Source of the DNA: Immersiella caudata
Lineage: Eukaryota; Ascomycota; Sordariomycetes; Sordariales; Lasiosphaeriaceae
Assembly: GCA_030512335.1 (NCBI GenBank)
Contig: JAULSU010000002.1
Span: 4,402,001 to 4,466,000 of the forward strand
Reading direction: 5' to 3'
DNA length: 64,000 nucleotides
The position numbers were made by a program, and so were the translations under genes. Positions 43,914-54,753 of this stretch are shown one piece after another (the first letter of the stretch is position 1; every line of letters starts with the position of its first letter). A model generated the notes under the pieces. That model was not told where the DNA came from. It did not search any database and saw only the letters and a program-made list of their open reading frames with translations.

Positions 43914-46900
43914 CTACCCAACCCATCTCCTTGCGCTCCTGAACATCCTCAGCCAAGGACCAAATTCTCCCCACTCCTCAACCTGCTTGTGTGGCACGTA
44001 ACTCGCCACATCAGCCAAGATCGTCCGCTCCGGATGCGGCATCATAGCCAAGACACGTCCATCTCTGCTCGCAACACCGGCAATACCGGCCGGGCTGCCG
44101 TTGGGGTTGAATGGGTACTCCTCGGTGACATTCAACCTGTTATCAACGTACCGGAGCGGGATAGCGTTGGCATCAGTAAGCGCCTGGAGCTGGGCAGGCG
44201 AGTCAAACTCTGCGCGGCCCTCACCGTGGGAGACAGTAATCGGTAGAGTCGACCCATTCATGCCATTGAAGAAGACGGACGGCCGGCTAGGGTTGTCGAC
44301 AATCTTGACCATGCTGAAGCGGGCCTCAAACTGAGATGACTTGTTATCGACGAATGTCGGGAAGTTTTCAGCACCAGGGATGAGCTCCTTCAAGCGGGAG
44401 ACCATTTGACAACCGTTGCAGACGCCCAGAGCGAAGGTGTCTTTTCGCTCGAAGAACTGAGCAAGCTCGCGGCGAGCCTTCTCGTGGAGAAGGATGGACT
44501 TGGCCCATCCCTGACCAGCTCCCAGGACGTCACCGTACGAGAAGCCACCGCAGGCTGCGAGACCCACAAAGTCTGCGAGGGAGCGCCCGGAGATGATGTC
44601 GGTCATGTGGACATCAACGGCGTCGAAGCCGGCAGCCCGGAAAGCAAAAGCCATCTCGGCGTACCCGTTGACACCTTGCTCTCGGAGAATTGCAACACGG
44701 GGCATCTTGCCGAAGAAACCAGTGATAGATGCGGTCAAAGGAACGATGTTCTCAGCAGGGGAGAACGTAAGGTTGTAGGAGATGCCGGGGTCCTTGGAGT
44801 CCGCAATTGCAGCATACTCAGAGTTGCCGCACGCCGGGTCGTCTCTGAGCTTCTGCATCTCGTACGAGGTCTTTGTCCACCATTGCTGCATTTCAACACG
44901 GTCAAGGGTGGCGAATGGTGCTCCCTCTCCATATCGGATTATGAGCGACTGGTTGGAAGTCGGCTGGACGTATCCAATGTTTGTGATCAGGCCGGCAGGC
45001 GGGCCGCAGGTAGCGAAGCATCGCTTGAAGTTGATCTCATCGGACTTGCGAACCTGGAAAACGGCGCCAAGCTCCTCGTTGAACAAGGCCTCGGTCAAGT
45101 CTGTTAAGCCGCTGGACTTCGAGACGTTGTCCAGCGCTAGAGTGACGCCGCACCGGCCTGCAAACATCATCTCGCCGACAGTTGTAACCAAACCGCCGTC
45201 GGACCTGTCGTGGTATGCGAGCACGATGCCGCTCTCGTGGAGTTGGGCAAGAGCATCGAAATAGTCCTTCAATAGGTCCACATCGCGAACATCTGGCGCT
45301 TCGTCGCCGATTGCCCCCAGGGACTGGGCAAAAGCGGAACCACCCATTGCCTTGTGACCCTTAGCCAGGTCAACAAACAGGAGAATTGTTTCGCCGACTT
45401 CCTCTGCCCGGCGGAGTTGGGGTGTCCACGTGCGCCTGATATCCTCCACTAGTGTGAAGGCAGAAATGACCACAGACACTGGTGCCGTGACACTCTTCCT
45501 AGCCTCACCCTCTTTCCATGATGCCTTCATGGAGGTGGAGTCCTTTCCGACGGGAATACTGATGCCGAGCTGAGGGCACAACTCCATACCAATGGCTTCC
45601 ACAGCTTCATACAGAGCCGCACCTTCGCCAGGATGGTTAACCGCTGCCATCCAATTGGCAGAGAGCTTGACGCGCCGAAGATCTCCGCGGTGGTTGCCGC
45701 CCATGATGTCAGCAGCACCGAGGTTGAGTAAACTCTCAGCAACCGCCATCCTCGCTGAGGCCGCGGGGCTGATGAGAGCCAAGGTAGGCTTCTCGCCCAT
45801 CGCCATAGCTTCACCGGTTTTCATACCGTTGGGGCTGAAGGCAGAGGCGGTCACGGCAACGTCAGCAACAGGCGTCTGCCATGGACCAACCATCTGGTCA
45901 CGAACTGAGAGACCACCGACAGTCCGGTCGGCGATGGTAATCAAAAAGGACTTGGAACCAACGGAGGGTATCCAGAACACCCTCTGGACCGCCTCTTTGA
46001 GCATGTCCGCAGGGTTGGCCGAGTCCCCAACACTTTGTTTGAGGCTGACAACGGAGTCAAATGTCGGCCAAGAAGGCTTCTTTGAGTCAACGATACGCTC
46101 GAGCTTTCTTCCCTTGGGGAAGAGGACATCCATTGGGATGTCGATCGGGCTGGGGTACCCCCTTGATTCTCTGTCGGTCAGAATAAGCCTCGAGATGCCG
46201 TCGCTCTCTCTAGAGAGAACTTTCCCGACATCCGAGAAGCCGCAACGCTCTCTCCCTATCCTCCTGTTAGTGTTGTTGATAAAGGAGGGATTTGAAAATC
46301 AAACATACGGCAGATGCTGGTGAAGCGCTCCATTCCTTCGCTATTGACCAAGATGACATAACGCTCTTGGGCTTCGTTACACCAAATCTGGAGTGGACTC
46401 ATGCTCCGGTCGACGCTTTCCACCTGGCGAAGCTCGAATCTTCCACCAAAGCCGGCGTCTTTGACGAGTTCAGGGAGAGCATTCGACAAACCGCCGGCTC
46501 CAACGTCGTGAATCATGGCGATAGGGTTTTGGGCTCCGAGTGCGACACAGGTGTTGATAACCATTTGCGCGCGGCGTTCCATTTCAGGGTTGCCGCGCTG
46601 GACACTGTCGAAATCAAGATCTGCGTTGCCCTCCCCTGAAGCATTGCTAGAAGCGGCACCGCCACCTAATCCAATCAACATGGCCGGACCACCGAGGACG
46701 ATAACATGAGCACCCTCATGCACATCCCCTTGTCTCTTGAGCGCGTGATTCTCACGAACAGTACCAACACCACCAGCGATCATGATTGGCTTGTGGTAAC
46801 CCCTGAACTCGCCTTCGGCCTTGGTGTCATCTGCAGTGAGGAGAGTTCGGAAAGTACCCGTTAAACAAGGGCGACCAAACTCATTGTTGAACCGGGCGCT

Positions 46901-48043
46901 GCCAATGGGAGCCTCTAGCATGATATCTAAGCTGCTGGCGTAGTGGGCTGGGCGACCGACGTCCATCTCCCAAGGTGCGCGGTGATCCGGAATGAGCAGG
47001 TCAGAGACCCAGAAGCCGCAGAGACCGGCTTTGGGTATCGAGCCTCTACCCACGGCTCCCTCGTCTCGAATCTCGCCACCGGAACCAGTGGCTGCACCGG
47101 GGAAAGGAGCGATGGCGGTCGGGTGGTTGTGGGTCTCGACTTTCGCCAAGACATGGACGAGCTCCTTATTCAACTTCCACGAGCCGGTGGAATAGTCGGG
47201 AGCCCAAAAGTTGGTGTTCAAGCCTTCCATGACGGCTGCGTTGTCGCTGTAGGCGGACACTGTGAAATCAGGGGTAGCTTTATGAGTATTCCGGATCATC
47301 TCGAACAGACTCCTGGCCTTTGAAATTCCATCGATAGTCCAGTTCGCGTTGAATTGCTTATGACGGCAGTGCTCCGAGTTGACCTGGGCGAACATGAAAA
47401 GCTCAATATCGTGAGGCGGCCGTCCCAGCTGGGTAAACTTCTCGACGAGATATTGCACCTCTGATTGGTCCAGAGCCAGTCCGCGCTGCTTGTTGTAGTC
47501 ATTGAGCACCTTGATGGGATCCTGGCCAGGGGCGAAAATGTCGACGACTTCCAGGGGTTGGGGTTGGCCCTCGGCAAACATGAGAGCGAGGTCTGGCGCG
47601 TCGGTAGCGAAGTGCTCGGTCATGCGGTCATGCAAGACGTCGCGGAAGGGCACGCTCTTATCGTTATAAGGCTGCTCAAACTCGACGGTGACGACGCGAC
47701 CGCGCTCGATGCGGTGAATCTGCTTCTCGAAGCCGCAGACATGGGCGATGCTGGTTGCCTTGGTGCTCCAGGGGGAGTTGTAGCGCGGCGTGATATGCCA
47801 TTTGCGGCCACGGCCAATGTGCGTCAGCGAAGAGGTGGTTGTGCCAGAGTCGATTGTCAAAGGCAATAGCTGGGCGAGTTGCTGTCGTGCAGTAGCAGCA
47901 TCGCCGTCGATCCGCGCATAGTAGACCCAGATGCCGGAGAGCGACGAGACCTTGATGGGCGCAATCTTGTTGATCTGGTCCTGCAGCTTCTGCGCCTCCG
48001 AAGCCGTGAAGCAGGAGTCTCCGTCAAGCGTAAGGTACGCCAT
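43914..48043 (-). CDS. ADE6: Phosphoribosylformylglycinamidine synthase (FGAM synthase)
   Basis: Fourth step of purine synthesis: FGAR, glutamine and ATP give FGAM. Two exons, 48043-46309 and 46255-43914, 1358 aa, the normal size of the single-chain eukaryotic enzyme. The N-terminal PurS-like part begins at MAYLTLDGDS; the FGAM synthetase core shows HNHPTAIAPFPGAATGSGG, GGPAMLIGLGGGAASS and DVGAGGLSNALPE; the second half-core follows, with YHDRSDGGLVTTVGEM. The C-terminal class I glutamine amidotransferase domain has the nucleophile in GVCNGCQM (about Cys1191) and the His/Glu pair in MMPHPERT. The intron position is fixed by the reading ICR-RERCGFSDVG across the junction. ADE6 is the yeast name; the same enzyme has other symbols in other fungi. 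Confidence 0.95.
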
Positions 48044-48868
48044 TTTGAGAAGACACAAAGAGTGTGTTACTGAGCGGCAGAGAGCCAACAGCAAACAGCG
48101 CAAGCTGTCTGGGATCGATGGCAGCACCCAGATCAATCTGGAGCAGCGAAGACGGAAGGCGGGGTGGTGGGATGTCTGAATTTTATGGTGGGGTTTGCAT
48201 AATGTCCCCACTAAATACAGGGGTCCCGCTCTTATCCTACGCTTGGCATCGTTATCACTGGCTACCAACGGTGTGCCTGGTCCAAGGTCCAATGGTCTGA
48301 TTTTGAACAATTCAAAAACAACGCTGGCTGTTCCACAAAGCATACCTATAAGTCCAGAGTCTACCTATCAATTAGGCATAAGTGGACACTTCGTAATTGT
48401 TTCAACCACCTCAGAAACAGAACCACTCCTATCTTCTTCCAAAGTGCCATCCGCGATGATGTCCGATACTTCCCATGGCTTATTCCAAGGACTAATGCAG
48501 GGCCAACGTGTGTTACTCCTCCATCCTGTCGGCGACGCATGACGAGGATTTTCTTTGAGACTGGTGAAACGGAAATGTTGAATAAATGACGACACAAAGC
48601 CACTTGGTGCTGTTTTAAGGCCGAGCCTTTGGAGTACCGTTTTTTTCCTGGGAGTTCCGGGTATAAAATAAGGCGAAATATGAAGATGATGTGACAAGCT
48701 CGAGGCGGTTAGGCAATATCCGAGGTATCGACGAGAAACTTGGATCAAAGGCTTCATCGTTTTGGAAAACCCGGGCGATAGCCCCAATGGAGGATGTTCC
48801 CCATTGAAGACATGGCCTTCGTAGTATTGAGCAGCCTCCCAAGGTATAATTCAAAAACTCGAACATCG
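48044..48868. other. ADE6 upstream region
   Basis: Should contain the ADE6 promoter. A 139-codon minus-strand frame at 48368-48787 ends close to the promoter and may be the 3' part of the relic described next, but it has no motif. Confidence 0.4.
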
Positions 48869-49258
48869 TCAATTCCAGGGTAGCGCGGAAGTCAAATCTT
48901 GGACGAGACCACTCCAGCGAATTTGCTCCACGACACCGCACTGTATGCAAGGGATGTTGAACGCCCCATTTGTGAGATCGATGGTATATGGGGTAGTTGG
49001 TGACGGCAAAGCAACCCCTGCGTCAACGTTGGTATGCTCGCCGTGAAAGGAAGGTGGCCGGGAGAACTCTTCAACCCAAGTAGGGAGATGGTGCTGGTTT
49101 CGGCCAAATCGCCTGTCAGTTCCCGACCTTGAATATCGAAAAACATCATTAGTTAGACTGGTATCGAGGTCCAAGCACGCAGCCAGAAATGTCACGAAGA
49201 CGTCTCTGACTGGGGTAGCATAATCGGTCTCGCTGGGAAGGGAGAAAGGCGAGTATGT
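48869..49258 (-). pseudogene. Fragment resembling the C-terminal half of a HET-type protein
   Basis: Open on the minus strand for about 130 codons without a start. It begins at a possible acceptor (CTAG/ACATAC). The reading FSLPSETDYATPVRDVFVTF, then LAACLDLDTS ... LPTWVEEFSRPPSF, has the spacing of the DY-x-x-x-V-x-x-VF ... LPSWVPDWS region found after the HET domain in fungal heterokaryon-incompatibility-like proteins. The HET domain itself, which should lie upstream (above 49258), is not visible, and only about 290 bases separate this from ARG1. So it is a truncated relic or a misread frame. Assignment is by remembered pattern. Confidence 0.4.
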
Positions 49259-49544
49259 CTAGGTCGTTTGCGCAGTTGCGCTTTCTCTCGTTGGTCGGTT
49301 GACCTGGCTCAGCCACTCAGCCGGGCACTGAGCCAAATGTGTTTCGTTCATCGAGTGCCCATCTCCTGGAACCAGTGTGGTTGGATCTCAGGGCAAGTCT
49401 ATTCTCACGCCATGGGCCGAGGCGATCCGCCTGAAAGAGCAAAGATACTTTTGTCTATGCTTAGAGACACAGTTCCCTGTATCTGTGTTACTGGATACGA
49501 CTTTCCAAGTCTCTCTAATACAGCGCAGCAACAGCGAAGATGAT

Positions 49545-51567
49545 TTACTTGGTGAGAGGCTCTCCGTCCTTCTGCTTCTGCAGGCCGTACTTCTTGAGGC
49601 GGATGGCTACAGTTGGTTAGCATTTGCTCCTCAGCATTTTGCTGTGTGCGGCGTATCTTACCCTGGATGGCAATGAAGCCAGTGGTATCCTCGGGGGAGA
49701 AGCCCTCGAGAGAGTCCATTGAGGCATCCCTGCAAAAAGGAGTTAAGTTGTGAGCAGGCTGATGACGTGGTAGAGAACGGGACATACTCCTGGCTGTAAA
49801 GGTTGCTGGCATCGCTGGAGCGACCGAGGACATATGCCTGTTGGAGTGGTTAGTCAGAAGTCGATATAGGGGAATGATGGGGTGGCTTACGTTGCCACGG
49901 TAAACGGCCATGCGGACGACACCAGTGACGTTCTTCTGGGAAGCGACAAGGGCCACCTCCACAAACTCCCTCTCGGGGGTAAAGTCTAAATTCTGGTCAG
50001 CGAAACAATGCGCTAACGCCCTGCCACTGAGGTCACGTACACATTCCGTTGTAGAGCTGACGGCTCCACGCCTGGGTGACGAACTGATCGCGGAGCTCGC
50101 GGACCTTGGAGTCAAGGACAAGACCCTCAAGATCGATGTGAGCGAGCCTGGCAATGGTCCTGCAATAGTCTGTTAGTATAAACATTATGGCAAAGCAACA
50201 GGGAGCGTCTCACAAGCCAGGGGTGTCGTAGCAACCGCGGCTCTTGAGGCCGATGAAGCGGTTTTCAACGATGTCGACACGTCCAACACCGTTGTCGTGG
50301 CCGATCTTGTTGAGAAGCTTGAAGAGCTCCAAGCTGTCAGTAACCTCCTTCTTGTCTTCGGTCGCAACCTTGACAGGAATACCCTGTTCAAAGTAGACCG
50401 AGAACTCGTAAGGCTTGTTGGGGGCATCGATGGGGTCGATGGTGCGGCTTTGCACATATGTCAGCGTTGAACTCGTGTCTCTCCAATACTTTGTGGCTTC
50501 TCACGTCCAGAGCTCCTTGGGGGGAGTGTGGTCAGGGTCCTCAAGAACGCCAGCCTCGTATGAGCAGTGGACAAGGTTGTCTGTCAAAGTCAGTGTTTAC
50601 TCTTGGTAGGTCTTGAGAATCAGCTTACCGTCCATGCTCCAAGGTGCCTTGGGTGACGAGGAGACAGGGATGTTGTTCTCGGCGGCATACTTCAGCAGAT
50701 CTTGGCGACCTCTGTTGTCGTTGTCAAAACGCTGGCGTTCACACAGACTTCGCAAAAGGAGACGAACTGGAACTTGGAGATAAACTCAGGCATGCGCCAC
50801 GGGGCGATGACCTTCAGGGAGGGGTTGCAAGCGGCAAACGCCAACTCGAAGCGGACTTGATCGTTGCTAAGCCGAGTTAGTACGCCGCTCAAAACTTGAA
50901 TCCGAGTTATTTACCCCTTGCCCTAATCACAATTCTATGTCAGTGACCTTTCTGCAATGTGAATTCGAGTCAAAGGAAACGTACAGTGCAGCCGTGGCTG
51001 AGGTACTGGCAGTCGTTCTCCTCGGCAGCCTTGACCTGAGCACGAGCAATGATAGGGCGGGCCAGCGAGGTACCAAGAAGGTAGCGGTCCTCGTAGATGG
51101 CGTTGCAACGGATAGCGCTGTGCACAATCTCCTCGACGAACTCCTTCTGCAGGTTCTGGATGATCATCTTCTTGGCACCAAGAGCCAGGGCCTTCTTCTC
51201 GACCGCAGTGAAGTCCTCCTCCTGACCGACATCTGCCAGGAAGGCGACGACCTCATATCCCTCATTGATAAGCCATTTGAGGATGGTCGAGGTATCGAGG
51301 CCTGAAAGAGCTCGGGATTAGCTGCTGCGTCATGTGGCGTTCACCATGTTGCGGGGTCGATTCGGGCACGGGAAGGGAGCACGGCGGCGAGTTATGGTGC
51401 AATGGGATATTGTGTAGTATCTCGAAGGCAAAAAATCACGAACCTCCTGAGTAGGCGCTACAAATGGGTCAACTGGTGGTTTCTCGTGGCCGATCTTTGG
51501 GCTTGTGAAAGGGCAGCCCAAAGCTTCTTGGAGGGGCAACTTACAGACAGACACGACCCTTGCCCAT
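49545..51567 (-). CDS. ARG1: Argininosuccinate synthase
   Basis: Joins citrulline and aspartate with ATP to argininosuccinate, the next-to-last step of arginine synthesis, in the cytosol. The spliced model has 13 exons and 415 aa, the family's usual length. Exons: 51567-51545, 51457-51444, 51301-50985, 50922-50915, 50866-50768, 50711-50629, 50580-50505, 50447-50214, 50159-50041, 49985-49891, 49837-49788, 49729-49662, 49606-49545. The ATP-binding P-loop AYSGGLDTST is assembled from exons 1-3 through a 14-base exon. GCT-GKGNDQVRFE is assembled through an 8-base exon. Other motifs: LADVGQEED, YEDRYLLGTSLARP, KAPWSMDDNL, SRGCYDTPG, TPEREF. Every junction has GT/AG and all phases agree. A TGACTCA site lies 166 bases upstream of the start. 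Confidence 0.95.
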
Positions 51568-52987
51568 GGTTACGAATGTGTGACAATCCTTGCGGATTGG
51601 ACTACTGAGAGATGCGAATGAAAGGGAAGCACTGGATGATATCGAGTTTCTTCCCGGAGAGTCAATTCCAGTGGAAAGGAAAATATCAAGCAAACGGAGG
51701 AGTTGATCAGTTCAGGGAACAGGGGCCGCTCGTGACTCAATTGAAGCTTATCTTGATTTTTTCCGTTCCTTCTTATCGGCCTAGATTTTTTCATTGGCCC
51801 GACATCGGATGGAGCACTCATCTCGCCGGATATTCCCGGCTACATTTCTCACCGCCTTGACGTCTGGTTGCGGTACCGATCAAACGACGGTCCAGATAGG
51901 ACCGCATGTGTGAAGCTCCGAGCTTTGAGCAGTGCTCTCTGCTGAAGTCTTCGGGTAATAGATTTTATTGGTCAGCATGACGGAACGTCGGAGAGAATCC
52001 GTCTTATCGAGGGGGCCCTAATAGCTGTTGGATGAAACGGCGCAGCACGTGGAGCGCAAGCTTCAAAGTCAGGCTTGGTTGCCGTTCGGCGGGTAGGTTA
52101 TCAATCCCGCTGACGCTAGAAGAACTGAAAGATTATTTCCAGCGACACTATCTGCTGGATCCCGTTCGCGCAGTCTTTCTCCAAATGAATCGTCAACTTC
52201 GCTTTGCAACTTCAGCGTGGCAGCTGGTGGCTGAGACGGCTGAGATGCAGAGCAATGGCGAGAGCGTCTGCTGCGAGCGTGGAGGAGCGCCAGGGGCACG
52301 CCAAGCTCGCGAGGAGAGCCAAATCCAGGGTCCACCCAAAACGACTGGGACGTTTCCATTGGCCCATTGGCGCGGGTTGGGGAGGGCTCTAGACCCCTGT
52401 CCCAGAAAGTGCGGCAGTGCAGCTGGACCGCGAACGCTATCTTCGAATGGAGTGCGGCGTTCAGGCAGTCCAAAGAGGGCGCACCAGGGGATTTTGTGCT
52501 CCCCGGGGCCGGCTGCAACTGGGCAGGGTCGCGGCTGGGCTGGGCGGGGCTGGGCAAGCCCGTCTCAGCAGCAGCTGCACAGAGAAAAAGGAGGTTGCTC
52601 TGCGATGCGCCTGGGCAATTTAATCCGTCTTCAGCCCCTGCCTAAGTATTCCATCCCTCTTTTTCTCTCTTTTCCCCATCGAGAGATGCCGTCGCCATCA
52701 CCATAAACTTGAATTCTGTCTTTGTTCACTCTCTATTGTTAGTTTTTGCATAGGCCGATGTCTTTTTCACGCTGAATACCCAACACGCCCCGGTTTTGAG
52801 CAACGCGATTCGTTTGCCCAGAGAGCGCAGTCGGCTGCGACCCGCCGATCCCTGAAGGACAGCAGCAAGAAACTGGGAACTCGCTGCCCGACAGAGCGAA
52901 TCGGTTGGATCCCAATCACGCGGGTCAGACGCAAATAAAGGCAAAAAAAAGGACCCGGGCTCGGGGTCTGAATAAAAAATTGCACCG
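51568..52987. promoter_or_regulatory. Divergent interval, ARG1 / membrane protein gene
   Basis: About 1.4 kb between two starts pointing away from each other. A plus-strand 224-codon frame (52032-52706) lacks any motif and is low-complexity by composition; it is not called. The region 52640-52690 is pyrimidine-rich. Confidence 0.45.
51733..51739 (-). promoter_or_regulatory. CPC1/Gcn4-type site TGACTCA upstream of ARG1
   Basis: A perfect TGASTCA core lies 166 bases before the ARG1 start codon, the usual distance for cross-pathway control elements in fungal arginine genes. About eight matches are expected by chance in a window this size, so it is supportive but not decisive. Confidence 0.5.
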
Positions 52988-53971
52988 ATGTCTCGACATT
53001 CGTCCCTCGCTGCCTTCGCATCCCTGTTCCTCCTCGCATCGGCCGCTTCTCCGAACAACAACGCCCCAGAATGCCTCCATAACCGTAGCCAAGAGCTGGC
53101 CGCTCTCGCGTCATGCGGCGATGAGGGCTCGATCAACTACTGCTTCACACATCTCGTGTCGTCCGACTCATCGACGCCCGTCGAGCAGCTGGCATCCGAA
53201 CTCGAAAGCTGCTTCGTCAGCGCTGGCTGCACAAACGCTGAATCGCAAATCGAGGCCCTTTGGACGCTCCAGCGATGCAACGATGACCCGTCCGAGCTTC
53301 GCCGACGACGCAACGGCGCGATCCCCCTTCCTCGTGAAGCTGCGCCCATGCCCGGCATCACCATGGTCGCCGCACGGCAGGCTGACAACAACCCCACGAC
53401 CACAGCCGCTATACCCACAAGCACATTGACCTGCTTCACCGAGACCAGCGTCGAGATTACCTCGTGCCCCGTTCAGACCACGGGCGGTGATTCCGGCAAG
53501 AAGCTCTCGTGCTTCCCAACCGTGGTCCCCTCTTCCGTCTGCGCCGATGGTCTCATCTGCCAGGTCGATGGCCAGGGTAACCCCAGCTGCATGGTGAAGC
53601 AGTCCAAGCTCCCGCTGGAGGGCATCATCATTGCCATTGTCTTTGCCTCGTTCATCGCCGTCTCAGTCATCAGCATCTGCTTCTTCTGCTGCCGCGAGCG
53701 CCGCCAGCAAAACCGTCTTATCCGCGCCGCCGAGGCCGCCAAAATAGCTCAGGAGGCCAAGACGCAGGCTATGATTGACGCCAAGAAGTCAGCCAGCCGT
53801 AGCGTCAGCGGTGGAGGTGCCGATCGCACGCCCCTGATGAGCCAGCCTGCTGGCGAGGACCTTCCCGCTCTCCAGCAGCAGTACGGCGGAGGCTACCAAC
53901 AGGCGCCTAACACGGACTACGATAACGGCCACGGCCAGAACCCTTTCACCGACTCGCACCCCATGAGGTGA
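52988..53971 (+). CDS. Cys-rich single-pass plasma-membrane protein (327 aa)
   Basis: Single exon, type I topology. Signal peptide about 1-20 (SSLAAFASLFLLASAAS), ectodomain to about 210, one membrane helix about 212-235 (IIIAIVFASFIAVSVISICFF), then CCRERRQQNR as the stop-transfer, and a cytoplasmic tail of about 90 residues. The ectodomain has 12 Cys in two groups of six: C29, C43, C52, C75, C81, C97, and C149, C160, C175, C185, C191, C201, separated by a basic and Thr-rich linker (SELRRRRNG; PTTTAAIPTST). The RRRR could be a processing site. The tail has a helical Ala/Lys stretch (AAEAAKIAQEAKTQAMIDAKK) and ends NPFTDSHPMR; NPF is an endocytosis motif in other proteins. Family not recognised; possibly a wall sensor or adhesion protein, which is inference. 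Confidence 0.8.
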   Translation: MSRHSSLAAFASLFLLASAASPNNNAPECLHNRSQELAALASCGDEGSINYCFTHLVSSDSSTPVEQLASELESCFVSAGCTNAESQIEALWTLQRCNDDPSELRRRRNGAIPLPREAAPMPGITMVAARQADNNPTTTAAIPTSTLTCFTETSVEITSCPVQTTGGDSGKKLSCFPTVVPSSVCADGLICQVDGQGNPSCMVKQSKLPLEGIIIAIVFASFIAVSVISICFFCCRERRQQNRLIRAAEAAKIAQEAKTQAMIDAKKSASRSVSGGGADRTPLMSQPAGEDLPALQQQYGGGYQQAPNTDYDNGHGQNPFTDSHPMR

Positions 53972-54753
53972 TAGGTCTCGAAGGCGACTGGGTTTTCAGC
54001 GTCTCAGGATGTGAAATTGGACATCAAGTTGAGAAAAGTGCGAGCGAAAATAAGGAGGGGGAGGAGCATAGTTAAGTGTCACGTGTTTAATTATCGCCAA
54101 CGGCGAGCTTCGGAGTTTACAATTGCACTTTACTCTTTGGTTGGAAGAAGCGTCTCACACATTTCTGCAACTGTCGAAGATAGGAATAGGTTGGATACGC
54201 TGAGGGCACAAGTGCCTGCTTTTCAGCGAGCGCGGTAGCGAGGCGCTGCATTGGAGTCACGGGTCTGTCTGTCTGATAGGGAAACATCATCACAATTGGG
54301 AAATACACAGTTTGTCTTGCTCGACGAAATGCTTGCTGTGCTAGCTTTGGCGCACGTGTGGGGACATGCCACCAAGTCGGCGGCGCTTAAAGCTCTCCGC
54401 TTATGTCGAATACTCCGCTGAGAAATTCAACCCATGCTAGGTCTCAATGCAAGAGATACCGCGCTTGCCGTTGAGCAGAATACGTATTTACATGTAATCC
54501 TACAATCCACTCTTCTCCCAGATGGTGGCCTAAGCAGTGGTATTCCGGATTCTACAAGACGCCCAAGTTTCATGATCCTTCCCCCTTTGAAGAAATATCC
54601 GCGAAGAACAGAGTGGCACCGTGGCATGTTGAGCTTAGGGCGGATAAGTTGGTTGCGGAGGAGACGCCGTTTGGTAAATTTAACGAGGCGGACTTTGGGT
54701 TTGACTCTCGCCACCCATTCTCTCAACTCCTTGTTTGGATATCACACACCAGC
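53972..54753. other. Convergent 3' region
   Basis: About 780 bases between the stop codons of two genes facing each other. No gene supported; short frames lack motifs. Confidence 0.5.

Noticed and set aside
46080..46090. TGAGTCA inside the ADE6 coding region
   Set aside because: Lies in coding sequence far from the start; expected by chance.
52032..52706. 224-codon plus-strand frame between ARG1 and the 12-Cys protein
   Set aside because: No recognisable motif; the opposite strand is open over the same stretch, and it lies in what should be promoter sequence of both flanking genes.
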